Part shown: one piece after another, positions 11,218 through 22,111 of the stretch | Layout of the letters: every line of letters begins with the position of its first letter | Position numbering within the stretch: the stretch's first letter is position 1 | NCBI GenBank assembly: GCA_947041945.1 | Contig: CAMREV010000003.1 | Span: 22,101-86,100 of the forward strand | Reading direction: 5' to 3' | From: an uncultured Mycoplasmataceae bacterium | GTDB lineage: Bacteria; Bacillota_I; Bacilli_A; Mycoplasmatales; Mycoplasmoidaceae | Length of the DNA stretch: 64,000 nucleotides | Notes under the pieces: model-generated | Database searches by the model: none | What the model was told of the DNA's origin: nothing | What the model saw: only the letters and a program-made list of their open reading frames with translations | Program-made: the position numbers and the translations under genes

Positions 11218-11798
11218 TTGAAAATAATAAAATTTCAAGAACTATTGATATTTCTTCAAACACAAAAGAAAGAATATCAATAGTTGATATAAATGATAGT
11301 AACATTACAATGGATATAGTTATAAATGTCTTTGAAAATTCAAGTGTAGTATTGAATTTAGCATCTTTCTCTGAAACTACAAAGAAGAATTATAATATTA
11401 CTGTTAATCATTTTTCTAGCAACAGTTATAGTGAATGTAATGTTTTTGGAGTTTCTAAGAATAACTCTCATATAAAATTTGATCTGACAGCAAAAATTGA
11501 TGACCTATCTTTATCAAATAAATGTAAACAATCAATTAGTGGAATATTATTATCGAATGATTCTTCAATTGTTGGAGCTCCAAACCTAATCATAAATACA
11601 AATAGTATTAAAGCAGAACATTCTCTTTCAATAGGTAAAATTAACCAAAATAAATTATTTTATTTAATCTCAAAAGGATTGAGCAAAAAAGATGCACTAT
11701 ATCTTTTAGTGATGGGTTACTTTAACAATTGTTTAAAAAATTTAAAAAATGAATATCTAAAAGAAAAAGTAGAGAATAAAATAAAGGACAAATTATAA
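11202..11798 (+). CDS. sufD: SufD-like scaffold protein, short form
   Basis: The 198 residues end with the SufB/SufD family signature: EHSLSIGKINQNKLFYLISK followed by GLSKKDALYLLVMGYF, and its middle shows the alternating strands of the SufBD beta-helix. Full-length SufD proteins are about 400 residues or more, so this one lacks most of the N-terminal half. It sits between sufC and sufS with overlaps at both ends, so it is likely a real working subunit that pairs with SufB (13468-14865). Assignment as SufD rests on this tail and on operon position. Confidence 0.8.
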   Translation: MTKFLIENNKISRTIDISSNTKERISIVDINDSNITMDIVINVFENSSVVLNLASFSETTKKNYNITVNHFSSNSYSECNVFGVSKNNSHIKFDLTAKIDDLSLSNKCKQSISGILLSNDSSIVGAPNLIINTNSIKAEHSLSIGKINQNKLFYLISKGLSKKDALYLLVMGYFNNCLKNLKNEYLKEKVENKIKDKL

Positions 11799-13003
11799 TG
11801 AAAAACTTTAAAAAAGACTTCCCATGGTTTGAAGCAAACAAAGGAATAACATATTTAGATAGTGGTGCAACAACTCTAAAACCACAATGTGTAATTGATT
11901 TTGTAAATAAGTATATGATTGAAGAATCTTATAACTCTCATAATACAGATTCTAAATATACATATTCAACTACAAAAATAATTTATGAAACAAAAGAAAA
12001 GCTGGCAAATTATTTAGGCACTAAAGCAGAAAATATTATTTTTACTCCTGGAGCTACATACTCAATAAATATGGTATCTCAAGGGATAAAACATATACTA
12101 AATGAAGGTGATGAAATACTATTGAATACATTAGAACATGCTTCAAATCTTTTACCATGATTTGAACTAGCAAAAGAAAAAAAATTAATTATTAAATATA
12201 TTGAAAATAAAGATATTTTTTTAACTGAAGATGAAATACTAAGTTCTATCTCTCCTAAAACAAGATTAATATCATTTGCAAATGGAACAAATTTAATTGG
12301 TGGATCACTAAATGCTGAAGAAATATCAGTTAGAATAAAAGAAAAAAATCCCAACACAATTATCTGTATTGATGGTACACAATATGTACCCTTAAATAAA
12401 ATGAATTTAATGAATTCTAAAATTGATTTCTTAGCTTGTTCTGCTCATAAAATGTGTGCTCCAACAGGGATTGGTTTACTTTATTTAAATGACGAAATGA
12501 AAAAGCATCTTAAACCAACAATATATGGTGGTGGAATGAACAAAAGCATTAAAAAAGATTCATATTCACAAATGGACAGTTTAGCCAAATATGAAGCTGG
12601 TACATTAAATATTTTAGGAATATATGGTTGAAATGCGGCTTTGGATTATTTAAACAATTTAGATTTTAAAGATGTTAAAAATAATTTGTTTGAGATTAAA
12701 AAATATCTAGACAAAGAAATAAATAAAATACCTGGTTTTTCTGTGATAAATGATAATGTTAATTCTTACATAACTATATTTAGACATGAAACTTTATTTA
12801 GTCAAGATTTAGCAGGATATTTAGGTCAAAATAAGATAATAGTTAGATCTGGTTTTTCATGTGCAAAACTAGCTCATTACAATACTAAGTATGATCAATT
12901 TGTTAGAGTTTCTTTATATGTTTATTCAGATTATGAAGATGTAGACAAATTAATTGAAGTCTTAAAAAAATATAAAAAAGGTGATGAAATTAATTGAGTT
13001 TAA
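11798..13003 (+). CDS. sufS: Cysteine desulfurase SufS
   Basis: A PLP enzyme that takes sulfur from cysteine as a persulfide and passes it to SufU. The 401-residue protein has the aminotransferase class V layout: LDSGATTLKP near the N terminus, ATYSINM, the PLP lysine in ACSAHKM (K218), and the mobile loop cysteine in RSGFSCAKLAHY (C355). ATG 11798 shares one base with the sufD stop. The reading frame crosses TGA-Trp at 12158, 12629 and 12995 and stops at TAA 13001. Confidence 0.93.
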
Positions 13004-13029
13004 ACTGATTAATTTTACAAGGATAAATT

Positions 13030-13464
13030 ATGGATTACAAAGATAATGCAAATATACAAAGGGCAATAATAATTGATAATTATGAAAACCCTGACAAGAA
13101 AACAAAAGATGATTTTTCAAATGAAGAATATAAATCATATAATTTTTCTTCTGATTCATGTATCGATAATTTAACAATATTTATAAAAATAAATAATAAC
13201 AAAATTACTGATTGCTTATTTAATGGTATTGGTTGTGCAGTTAGTACAGCTTCAGCAAACATAATGTGCAATCTATTGGTTAACAAAACATCTGAACAAG
13301 CTTTTCTTATAATTGAGAATTATGAAAAAATGCTTGCTGGTGAAAAGTATGATGAAGAGATAATTGAAGAACTTAATGTTTTTTCTAATATTCATAATCA
13401 ACCCAATAGAATTAAATGTGCAAAAATTAGTTCTGAATCAGTTAAAAGAATTTTAAAAGGATAA
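13030..13464 (+). CDS. sufU: Sulfurtransferase / zinc-bound SufU
   Basis: A 144-residue IscU-fold protein that accepts persulfide from SufS. The metal ligands typical of SufU are all present: C44 and D46 in DSCIDN, C69 in GIGCAVS and C130 in IKCAKIS. The segment between the second and third ligands is of the longer SufU type rather than IscU. An AAGGA precedes the start. Its place between sufS and sufB fits its role as activator of the desulfurase. Confidence 0.93.
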   Translation: MDYKDNANIQRAIIIDNYENPDKKTKDDFSNEEYKSYNFSSDSCIDNLTIFIKINNNKITDCLFNGIGCAVSTASANIMCNLLVNKTSEQAFLIIENYEKMLAGEKYDEEIIEELNVFSNIHNQPNRIKCAKISSESVKRILKG

Positions 13465-13467
13465 AAA

Positions 13468-14865
13468 ATGGAAGAAAAAAAAACTTATCAAAAAGAATAT
13501 GAATTTGGTTTTAATGATGGAAACGAATACCTTTTAAATGAAAAAAAAGGTCTTAACAAAGATATCATTAGACAAATTTCAAAATTAAAAGAAGAACCAG
13601 AATGAATGCTTGATTTAAGACTAAAAGCATTTGATGTTTTTGTTAAAATGGAAAATCCCAAATGAGGACCAGATCTTTCTTTTATAAATTTTGATGATTA
13701 CATTTATTACTCTCCTTCAAAAAAGAAAATGGAAAATGATTGAGACAAAGTTCCAGAAACAATTAAAAACACTTTTAAAAAACTTGGAATTCCTGAAGCA
13801 GAAGCCAAATTTTTAAATGGAGTTTCTACACAATATGATTCTGAAACAGTTTATAAATCTTTAAGAAAAGAATTAGAAGATCAAGGAGTTATATTTTCAA
13901 ATATTGAAACAGCCCTTAAGCTTTATCCTGAAATTGTTAAGAAGTATTTTGGCAAACTAGTTTCATATGCAGATAATAAATATGCTGCATTAAATACTTC
14001 AATATGATCAGGTGGATCATTTATTTATATTCCAAATGGTGTTAAAGTTGAAAAACCACTTCAAGCATATTTTAGAATCAATGGATTATCTTTAGGTCAA
14101 TTTGAAAGAACATTAATTATTTTAGAATCAAATGCACTTCTACATTATGTTGAAGGATGTACTGCTCCAATTTATAATGAAAACAATTTGCACGCTGCAG
14201 TTGTTGAAGTTTTTGTAGGCGAAGACTCTAGTTGTAGATATACAACAATTCAAAATTGATCAAAAAACGTTTTAAATTTAGTTACTAAAAGAGCTAAAAC
14301 TTTAAAAAGAGGCAATATGTCATGAATTGATGGAAACATTGGTTCTGGAATTAATATGAAGTATCCTTGTACTATTCTTGAAGGTGATTATTCTACAAGC
14401 GATTGTATATCAATTGCAATTGCATCAAAAAATGTTGTACAAGATTCTGGAGCAAAGATGATTCATATTGGAAGAGACACTAAATCAAAAATTATTTCTA
14501 AGTCAATTTCACTTGATGGTGGTGACACTAGATATAGAGGATTAGTTGAAATTAAAAAGAATGCAATTAATAGTTTTGCACATGTTGAATGTGACACACT
14601 TATTTTAGATTCTATTTCAAGAAGTGATACAGTACCAATTGAAAAAATTTACAATAGTGAGTCTTATTTAGAACACGAAGCTAAAATTTCTGCAATAAGT
14701 GATGAACAAATATTTTACTTCACATCAAAAGGTCTTACAAAAAAGGAAGCTGAATATTTAATTATTCTTGGTTTTATTGAACCCTTTGTAAAGGAATTAC
14801 CTATGGAATATGCAATTGAACTTAATAGATTAATTAAACTTGATATGGAAGGATCAGTAGGATAA
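13468..14865 (+). CDS. sufB: Fe-S scaffold protein SufB
   Basis: The 465 residues match SufB over the full length: WGPDLSF near residue 65, [14 protein letters not shown], the [15 protein letters not shown] segment, [10 protein letters not shown], the [11 protein letters not shown] segment around the conserved cysteine, and the tail [20 protein letters not shown]. SufB carries the nascent cluster and pairs with SufD. It starts three bases after sufU and ends the operon. Several Trp are TGA. No clean terminator follows, only AT-rich sequence before the next promoter. Confidence 0.95.
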
Positions 14866-15000
14866 ATACAGCAATAATTGAGCACTATTTTTTTATTGTT
14901 TTAAGTTAAATAAAAAATTGCATTTTTGCAATTAAAATTATATAATTATACTAAGTATATTGCAAAGATATTGGTATTTTAAATTGGAGATAATATAATT

Positions 15001-16890
15001 ATGTCAAAGAAATTTTTTAAATTTATAACAAATGATGAAAGAAGATTAGATTTATCAAAAATGGGATTAACCCCAAATGATGCAATAATTTTAAATCTTA
15101 AAAAAAGTATATATGAAATATTAGATGATAGTGTTGATTTAGAATTAATCAGAAAATCAGCAGAAACTGACAAAACTGTTTTTGTAATTGTTAGAGAAGA
15201 CTTCCCTGCAGAAAAGGGTTCTATTGAAAATTTAGATGATATTAAACTTAAACACAAAAAAATTAGAAAAATTTTTAAAAAAAACAATAATGTTTTATTT
15301 TTCTTTGGAAATCTAAGTGAAGCTGAAAATATTTATGGAATCGAAGATGGAAACATCACAATGTCTGATCCTAATTTTTTTGATAATTTTATTTTAGAAA
15401 AAAAAGCAAAAGAAGAAAATAGATTAATTCTTGAAAACCAAAGAAAAGAAGAAGAAGCAAGATTACTAGAAGAAACGATTCAAAAAGAAGTAACAAATTT
15501 AGTAAACGAAGATTATGAATTGGAATTTTCAAATATTGATATTATAAAAGAAGAAGAAGAAATCATAGATCCCAATGCTCCAATAATTACAAATGATTTT
15601 GATAAAGAATTCGAAGAATTAAATAAAATTGAAAATGATAAAGTTGAATATCCTCTTTTAGATTCAAAAGAATATTTGCTTAAATCTATTTATGACTTTG
15701 TTTGAAGAATGTTAATTTTAAATAATAATAGCTTGCTATTAAATGATTTACTATATTTATCAGTAAATAATTTCCCTTCTTTATCTTTTGGACAAAATGA
15801 ATATATTAGAGAACTATCTAATAATGTTGATTCATTATTTGACTTAGTTTTAAAATTAGATTACAAATTAGAATTTAATAATAAATTATTCTATATCTAT
15901 TTAGCTAATTTATTTACTATTATTAATGGAAAATGTAAAGTTAATAGAGAATTCTTGGTTGATATGGCAATCTGAGTAAGTGATGATGCGAGAGAACAAT
16001 TTGTAAGTAGAACAGAAAACTTTATGAACAATAACTTAGTTTCTATTGAAAAAATTATCTACTCACATTTTATTGAATTTGCTACATTAGCACAAGGTTC
16101 TATTCCTAGAATTAAGGGTTCATTAAAAAATGAAGATGTTCATTTAGTTTTATTTAGAAAAGTACAACATGCAAACAATAGAAACTTATTTTGTATAATT
16201 CTTAGAAATTTATTTAGAGCATCAGGTGAAATTGGATTAAACTTAGAAGAATATATTTCAAATGAAGAAGGAATTGTTAATTTAGATTCACAATTAAAAA
16301 TGGATGTTGCAAATTCATATAATATTTTCTTAGAAGAAGTTAAAAACTTTATTCTTCTTAGAGGAAGTGATGAAGGAAAAATTTCAAAACTTTACAATAT
16401 CTTAATGAGTATTGGAATTGAAATGATTATTTCAGAAGCTGCTGAAGTTGTTAATGTTGCTTCATTAGTGAATCAAGAACAAATTAGAATTGAAGATAAC
16501 TACTTTAACTATATTAATAAAGTAGAACCTAAAAATGAAATAATCAATATCAAGTATGAAGAAATTGAAGCATTATACAAGGAAGCTTCTGATGCTGAAA
16601 AGCTAAGAAACTCTAACGCTGATAAAGGTGACTTTGATTTAGACTTTTTAAAAGATCAAATTAGAAAAAGAAGATCTAATGATTTAGATAGTGATTATGG
16701 TTTAAATAGCGAATTAGAATTCAACAACATCAATGTTGATTCTAATGAAATGTCAGATAAAATAGATGATTATGAATCTAAAATAAAAGCAAACATTAAA
16801 ATGATTGAAGATCAAAGAAAAATGCTTAAAGAAAAAATGGAAAAATATTCTCATAGATCATCTGATGATGAAATAATTAAAATGAAATAA
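15001..16890 (+). CDS. Hypothetical charged protein with coiled-coil parts
   Basis: One 629-residue frame crosses two TGA-Trp codons (15703 and 15973). GGAG stands just upstream of ATG 15001. No signal peptide or membrane helix is seen, so it should be cytoplasmic. Residues 1-125 look like a small alpha/beta domain. Residues 128-165 are a Glu/Lys/Arg-rich helix likely to be a coiled coil, followed by an acidic linker. Residues 235-520 are Asn/Leu-rich and helical, and the last 65 residues are again strongly charged with a predicted coiled coil. I do not recognise the family. It is flanked by a promoter-like AT stretch and a good terminator, so it is a single-gene unit. Confidence 0.7.
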
Positions 16891-16924
16891 AAAAAATACA
16901 CTTTTTATATAGTGTATTTTTTTT
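16891..16924. terminator. Bidirectional terminator
   Basis: A 12-bp stem, 16891-16902 with 16911-16922, has A and T runs at its two ends. It lies between the convergent 629-residue protein gene and pepP and can stop both transcripts. Confidence 0.8.
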
Positions 16925-17981
16925 ATCATTCTCTTTTCTTAGTAATACTGTCTGTTAGAACTTCGCATCCATCATCAGTAATTAATATCATATCTTCAAT
17001 TCTTATACCGCCAATATTTGGAATGTATATTCCTGGTTCAATTGTTACAATTGAATTTGCAGGGAATGTATCTTTATAATTTTGAGATACAATTGGAAGT
17101 TCATGAACATCAATACCAACTCCGTGACCAGTTGAATGAACAAAGTAATCTTTAAATTCTGTTGCAGATATGATGTCTCTACAGTACTTATCAAGCTTTT
17201 GTCCTGTGATTCCAGCTTTTGCTTTTTTAATTCCTGTTTTATTTGATTTAAGAACCACATCATAAGCTTTTATTAATTCTATACAATTTGGTTTACCAAT
17301 TGCAAAAGTTCTTGTTAAATCTGAACAATAGCCTTTATACTTGCAACCCATATCAATAGTAACAAAGTCACCATCTCTAATTAGTCTATCAGTTGGTGAG
17401 TGATGGGGATATGCACCATTTGGACCTGAAGCAACAATAGGATCAAATGAATTACATTCTCCACCTGTTTCGATTATTCTACAAGAAAGTAAATTAGAAA
17501 CTTCTTTTTCAGTCATTCCTGGTTTAATTTCTTTTTTAATTCATTCCATTACTTCACAAATTTTATTTGCTGCATGTCTTAAATTATCTATTTCATTTTT
17601 ATTTTTGATAATTCTTAGTTCTTTACCTTTGATAGGTTTAATATCATCTAATAAGTCTTGAAAGAATGATAATTCTGCTAAAGAGGTATATTCTTCTTCT
17701 AAAAAAGCTGAAGTTATTGAATTTGAATAAAAATAATCAGCTAATGTTTCTCTACTTTCATAAAGTTTTACATTAATTTTAGTTGTATCAATTTCTTTCA
17801 AACCTTTTTGATAGTATCTTCCATCTAAAAAATAAGTTACTTCTTTTTTAGTAATAACAATAAAACCAAATGATGATTGAAAATTTGATAATCAATATCT
17901 ACCTTGTTGTGAACTTAAAATACATGAATTAATTTTATCTTTTTTCAAATAACTTTTAATTAATTCTATTTTTCTTTTCAT
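16923..17981 (-). CDS. pepP: Xaa-Pro aminopeptidase (M24 family)
   Basis: Removes N-terminal residues that precede proline. The 352 residues show an N-terminal creatinase-like domain (YWLSNFQSSFGF) and a pita-bread catalytic domain. The five metal ligands are visible: two Asp in TIDMGCKYKGYCSDLTR, His in STGHGVGIDVHE, Glu in TIEPGIYIP and Glu in GGIRIED. ATG 17981 lies two bases after the rpmG stop, so the two are co-transcribed. The reading frame uses TGA for Trp, including the last codon before TAA. Confidence 0.92.
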
Positions 17982-17983
17982 AC

Positions 17984-18145
17984 TTATTTCTTTTTTGTTT
18001 CAGTGTGGTCGTTAACTTTTCTACATCTGTTACAAAACTTCTTTAAAGTCATCTTTTCTGGATGAGTTTTTTGATTTTTTTGTGTTAAATAATTAATTTC
18101 ACGACACTCTTTGCATTCAAGTCTCACATGTTTTTTTATAGCCAT
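17984..18145 (-). CDS. rpmG: 50S ribosomal protein L33
   Basis: This 53-residue protein starts MAIKKHVRLECKEC and ends in a basic tail, as L33 does. Two CxxC pairs (C11/C14 and C38/C41) mark it as the zinc-binding form; many bacteria also have a zinc-free paralogue. A GAGG ribosome site stands upstream of ATG 18145. It is co-directional with pepP and the rhodanese gene. Confidence 0.95.
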   Translation of the reverse strand: MAIKKHVRLECKECREINYLTQKNQKTHPEKMTLKKFCNRCRKVNDHTETKKK

Positions 18146-18215
18146 AAATTCCTCGTTAAATGATATTGTATTTTAGTTTAAAAACATTAATATTTTACCA
18201 CTAATAATTGTATTT

Positions 18216-18482
18216 TTAAATATTATGATTAGATATTATCTTTTCTGCTTCATCTATTCCACCTAAATCGACACATTCTATATTTTTTTCTCTTAAAAAA
18301 TCCAATGCTGTCTTAGATCTATTTCCTGATAGGCAATATAAATACACAATTTTATTTTTTAATATCTCATTTTCAGAGTTTAATAATATATCCAATGGTA
18401 TATTGATTGCTTTTTCAATATGATTTTCTTCATATTCTACTTTGCTTCTTACATCGATAATAATTTTTTTCTTTATATTCAT
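18216..18482 (-). CDS. Single-domain rhodanese-like protein
   Basis: The 88 residues form one rhodanese domain: the IIIDVRSKVEYEENHI start, a NIPLDIL segment and the active-site loop YCLSGNRSKTA with the persulfide cysteine, then LGGIDEA. Such small proteins carry sulfane sulfur or help in redox defence. It heads a minus-strand group with rpmG and pepP, divergent from the kinase gene. There is no signal peptide, so it is cytoplasmic. A link to the SUF sulfur flow or to tRNA thiolation by MnmA is possible but not shown. Confidence 0.88.
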   Translation of the reverse strand: MNIKKKIIIDVRSKVEYEENHIEKAINIPLDILLNSENEILKNKIVYLYCLSGNRSKTALDFLREKNIECVDLGGIDEAEKIISNHNI

Positions 18483-18561
18483 ACTTTAATAATTCTTAAA
18501 TAAAATAAATTATATAATAAATATAAGGTTCAATTTGAATTTTTACAATGAGTGGAGAAAA

Positions 18562-19707
18562 ATGAAGGGCAAAAGTTACAAAGGACAAGTTCTTTTAGGT
18601 AAATATAAAATTTTAAATCTATTAACTCAAGGTGGAATGGATTCTTTAATATACTTAGCAGAAGATATAAGCTTTTCTGAGAAAAATTACTTTTCAAATA
18701 AGTATAAATATTCTGCAGTAAAAATAATTGAAAAGACTGAAGACACTGACAATGATCAATGAGAAAAAATTCTTGATGAAGGAACTACAACCGGAAGATT
18801 GATTGGTAAAAAAAATATAGTTGAACTTTATGAATTTGCAAAACTTAATGAAAACACAATACTAATTATAATGGAGTACATAGATGGTCCAACTCTTTCA
18901 AAATATATTTCAAACAGCGGAGTAATCCCATTAAATGAATCTATTTATATTTTTGAACAAGTTTTAATTGGTGTAAATGAATTACACAAAAATAGTAATA
19001 TCATTATTCATAGAGATTTAAAGCCAGATAATATTTTAATATCAAAAGACTTATCAAAAGTTAAAATAATTGATTTTGGTATTTCTTCTGTTCTTAAAAA
19101 AACAAAAGATAAATCAAATAAAATGGAAGTTTTTACAAATGAAGCGTCCTTTTTTGGAACAATCCCTTATATAACTCCAGATGTATTAAGTTATAAAAGT
19201 CAATCAAAAGATAATCTTGCATCATTGATAACAAAACAATTTGATTTCCATTCTTTGGGTGTAATCTTTTATGAAATGATAACAGGTAAAAAAATATTTT
19301 ATTATGAAGATGAAAACAGTGTTAGATCAATTGGTCTTCCTTTAATTTATGATATTGTTCCAATGAAGAGTATTTCTGAAGATTTTCCTAATGATATTGA
19401 AAATATTATTTTAAAATTAATAGCTTCAAAAGAAGAAGATTATCACTATAGATATTCTAACATTGAAGAAATATTGTATGATCTTCAAGAATACAAAACA
19501 AGAATTATAAATGAAGAGCCAGAACCACCTCTTTTAAAGAAAACATCAAATAGAAATTTTCAATTTTCTCCTAAATTTGGTGTCAAAAAGGAAATTATTA
19601 AATTTCATAAAAACAATAGAATAGTTCAAAATGGATATTTAATTATAGTATTTCTTGTAATTTTATTGCTAATTTTAATTGTATTATTTTTTGTAGGAAT
19701 TTTTTAA
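18562..19707 (+). CDS. prkC: Membrane Ser/Thr protein kinase, PrkC-like, no PASTA domains
   Basis: A eukaryotic-type kinase of 381 residues. The Gly-rich loop (residues 21-35, TQGGMDSLIYLAED), the AVK lysine (K54), the catalytic loop HRDLKPDN (150-157) and DFG (171-173) are all intact. A transmembrane helix fills residues 357-381 and ends the protein, so the extracellular PASTA repeats of PrkC/PknB are absent. ATG 18562 is preferred because of GGAG upstream; an in-frame TTG at 18535 would add nine residues. It overlaps rsgA by one base, as prkC and rsgA are neighbours in Firmicutes, but no PrpC phosphatase gene is adjacent. Confidence 0.9.
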
Positions 19708-20576
19708 TGTCTAAAGCAATTGTGTTGAAATCAATAAGTGGAATTTCAACACTAAAAGATTTAGAAAATTATGAAATATTTTTGGCAGAACTTAAAGGTT
19801 CGTTACTTAAAGAAAAAACAATTATTTATCCTGGTGATTATGTTGAATATAGTGATAGCCAATCAACAAAAATTATCACAAATATTATCAATAGAAAAAA
19901 TTTTTTAAATAGACCAAAAATTGCTAACATTGATTATTTAGTTATAGTCAATTCAATCACTGAACCAAAATCAAGTATTAGAATGATAAATAAATATATA
20001 CTATTTTTTCAATCCCAATTTATTGACAACATTGTTTTATATTTTACAAAATTTGATTTATTAAAAAATAATGAAATTGACGAAGCAAAAAAACTTGTTA
20101 ATCATTTTAAAAAAGATGGTTTCATATGTTTTTCATCTGACAAATATAGTGAATTTGCAGATTTTCTAAATGAACAATATGGGAAGGTAATTTGTTTTAC
20201 TGGTCAGTCAGGAGTAGGCAAATCTACTCTTCTAAATTTAATTAATGAAAAATTTAATATTCGTACTAATGAAATTTCAAAAGCATTAAATAGTGGAAAA
20301 CATACAACCACTGCTACAAATTTATTAGCTCATGAAAATGGCTACTTAGTAGATACTCCTGGTTTCTCATCAGTATCTTTAGATATGGATAAATTGTTAT
20401 TGGCAAACGGATACAAGGATTTTAGGGAAGCATCTATTAATTGTAAATTTAATAATTGCTTACATAAGACAGAAATAAATTGTGCAATAAAAGATATGGT
20501 GGAAAAAAAAATTATTTCAAAAGAAAGATATGATGATTACCTTTTCTTTTTAAATAATATTTCTGATAAGAAATAA
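19707..20576 (+). CDS. rsgA: Ribosome small-subunit GTPase RsgA
   Basis: A circularly permuted GTPase that checks late 30S assembly. The 289 residues have an OB-fold N terminus, then the permuted order: G4 YFTKFDLL, G1 GQSGVGKST (166-174), G3 DTPGFSS, and the C-terminal zinc site CKFNNCLHKTEINC. Overlap of start and kinase stop (TAATG) implies coupled translation. It meets miaB tail to tail with no spacer. Confidence 0.95.
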   Translation: MSKAIVLKSISGISTLKDLENYEIFLAELKGSLLKEKTIIYPGDYVEYSDSQSTKIITNIINRKNFLNRPKIANIDYLVIVNSITEPKSSIRMINKYILFFQSQFIDNIVLYFTKFDLLKNNEIDEAKKLVNHFKKDGFICFSSDKYSEFADFLNEQYGKVICFTGQSGVGKSTLLNLINEKFNIRTNEISKALNSGKHTTTATNLLAHENGYLVDTPGFSSVSLDMDKLLLANGYKDFREASINCKFNNCLHKTEINCAIKDMVEKKIISKERYDDYLFFLNNISDKK

Positions 20577-22022
20577 TTATATTTTTTGTCCGCTTAAAGA
20601 GAATTTTGATGATCCAGTAATTCTTACTTCAACAATATCACCATCTTTTGCTTCACCTTCAAAATTAACAACCTTCATTTCTTCTGAGTAACCAAATAAA
20701 AGATTTTCATTAGTTTTTGATTTACCCTCAACCAAAACATTTAAGATTTTACCTACAAAAGATAAATTCTTTTCCTTTGAATATTTTTCAACTAAAAGAT
20801 TTAATTCTTGTAGCCTAGATCTTTTTTCTTCCATTGGAATGTTGTCTTCCATTTTAGCAGCAACAGTACCATCTCTTTTGCTATAGATGTAAGTATATGC
20901 ATGATCAAACTTAACTTCATTATATAAATCAAGTGTTTTTTGAAATTGTTCTTTTGTTTCATTTGGAAAACCAATTATTAAATCAGTTGAAATAGTACAG
21001 TTTGGAATTAATTCTCTAATCTTATAAATAATTTTTAAATAGTCTTTAATGTACATGTGTCTATTCATTCTTTTTAAAATATCATCATCTCCAGATTGAA
21101 TAGGTAAATGAACATGAGGCATAATATTTTTGTATTTACTCATCACTTGAATTATTTCTTCAGAAAAGTTTCAAGGATTACTTGTAGTGAATCTTACTCT
21201 TGCAATATTAGTTTTTGCAACATCTTCTAATAAGTTTGCAAAGCTATATTTTTCATCTTTAAAATCAATTCCATATGAGTTAACATTTTGTCCTATTAGA
21301 AAAACTTCTTTGAAGTTATTTTTTATTAGATCATTTACTTCATTAATAATATCTTCTTTTTTTCTACTTCTAATCTTTCCTCTTGTAAATGGCACAATAC
21401 AATATGTACAAAACTTATCACACCCAAACATGACATTTACAGATGCTTTAACATTGCTAACTCTATTTGAAGGTAGGTTTTCTATTACATCACCTTCTTT
21501 TGATCAAACATCTACAACAGTATCTTTCTCAAAAATAACTTGTTCAATTATTTGAGGAAGTCGATGGATATTATGTGTCCCCATTATAAAATCAACATGG
21601 TGATATTTTTTTAAAATGATATCAACAATATTTTCTTCTTGTGCCATACAACCAGCAATTCCAAAAATAAAATTATTATTCTTTACTTTAAGTTGTTTTA
21701 AAAAACCTATTTCTCCAAAAACTTTATTTTCAGCATTTTCTCTAATTGCACATGTGTTTAAAATTACAAAGTCAGAAGTATAAATATCATCATTGTATTT
21801 ATAACCCAAAGCTTTTAGAATACCCATAATGTTTTCAGAGTCTCTTAAATTTGATTGGCAACCATATGTCCTAACATGGAATGTTTTACCTATTCCTATG
21901 TTTTGAATATTTTCTGGAATGTAAAAAACATCTTTTAACACTTGTGATTCTTGTATTCTTTTTCTTGCCTTATTTAAATCAGGCATGAAGTATTTAGATA
22001 TATCAACTTTTCTTTTTTTCAT
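20577..22022 (-). CDS. miaB: tRNA-2-methylthio-N6-dimethylallyladenosine synthase MiaB
   Basis: A radical-SAM methylthiotransferase that modifies A37 of tRNAs reading UNN codons. The 481 residues contain the N-terminal cluster cysteines ([24 protein letters not shown]), the SAM-cluster motif [16 protein letters not shown] and a C-terminal TRAM domain ending [10 protein letters not shown]. It needs two 4Fe-4S clusters, a clear client for the SUF operon at 10.5-14.9 kb. The start at 22022 has no obvious Shine-Dalgarno sequence. Several Trp are TGA. Confidence 0.95.
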
Positions 22023-22111
22023 TTAATTATTATAAATGCTTTTTTTAAATTAAATTATTTAATAAAAATTAACTATAATTTATATAAGACTATTTTTTTT
22101 AAGGAGCAAGT

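Noticed and set aside
18535..18561. TTG 18535 as start of the kinase gene
   Set aside because: ATG 18562 has a GGAG just upstream and gives the normal start of the kinase domain.
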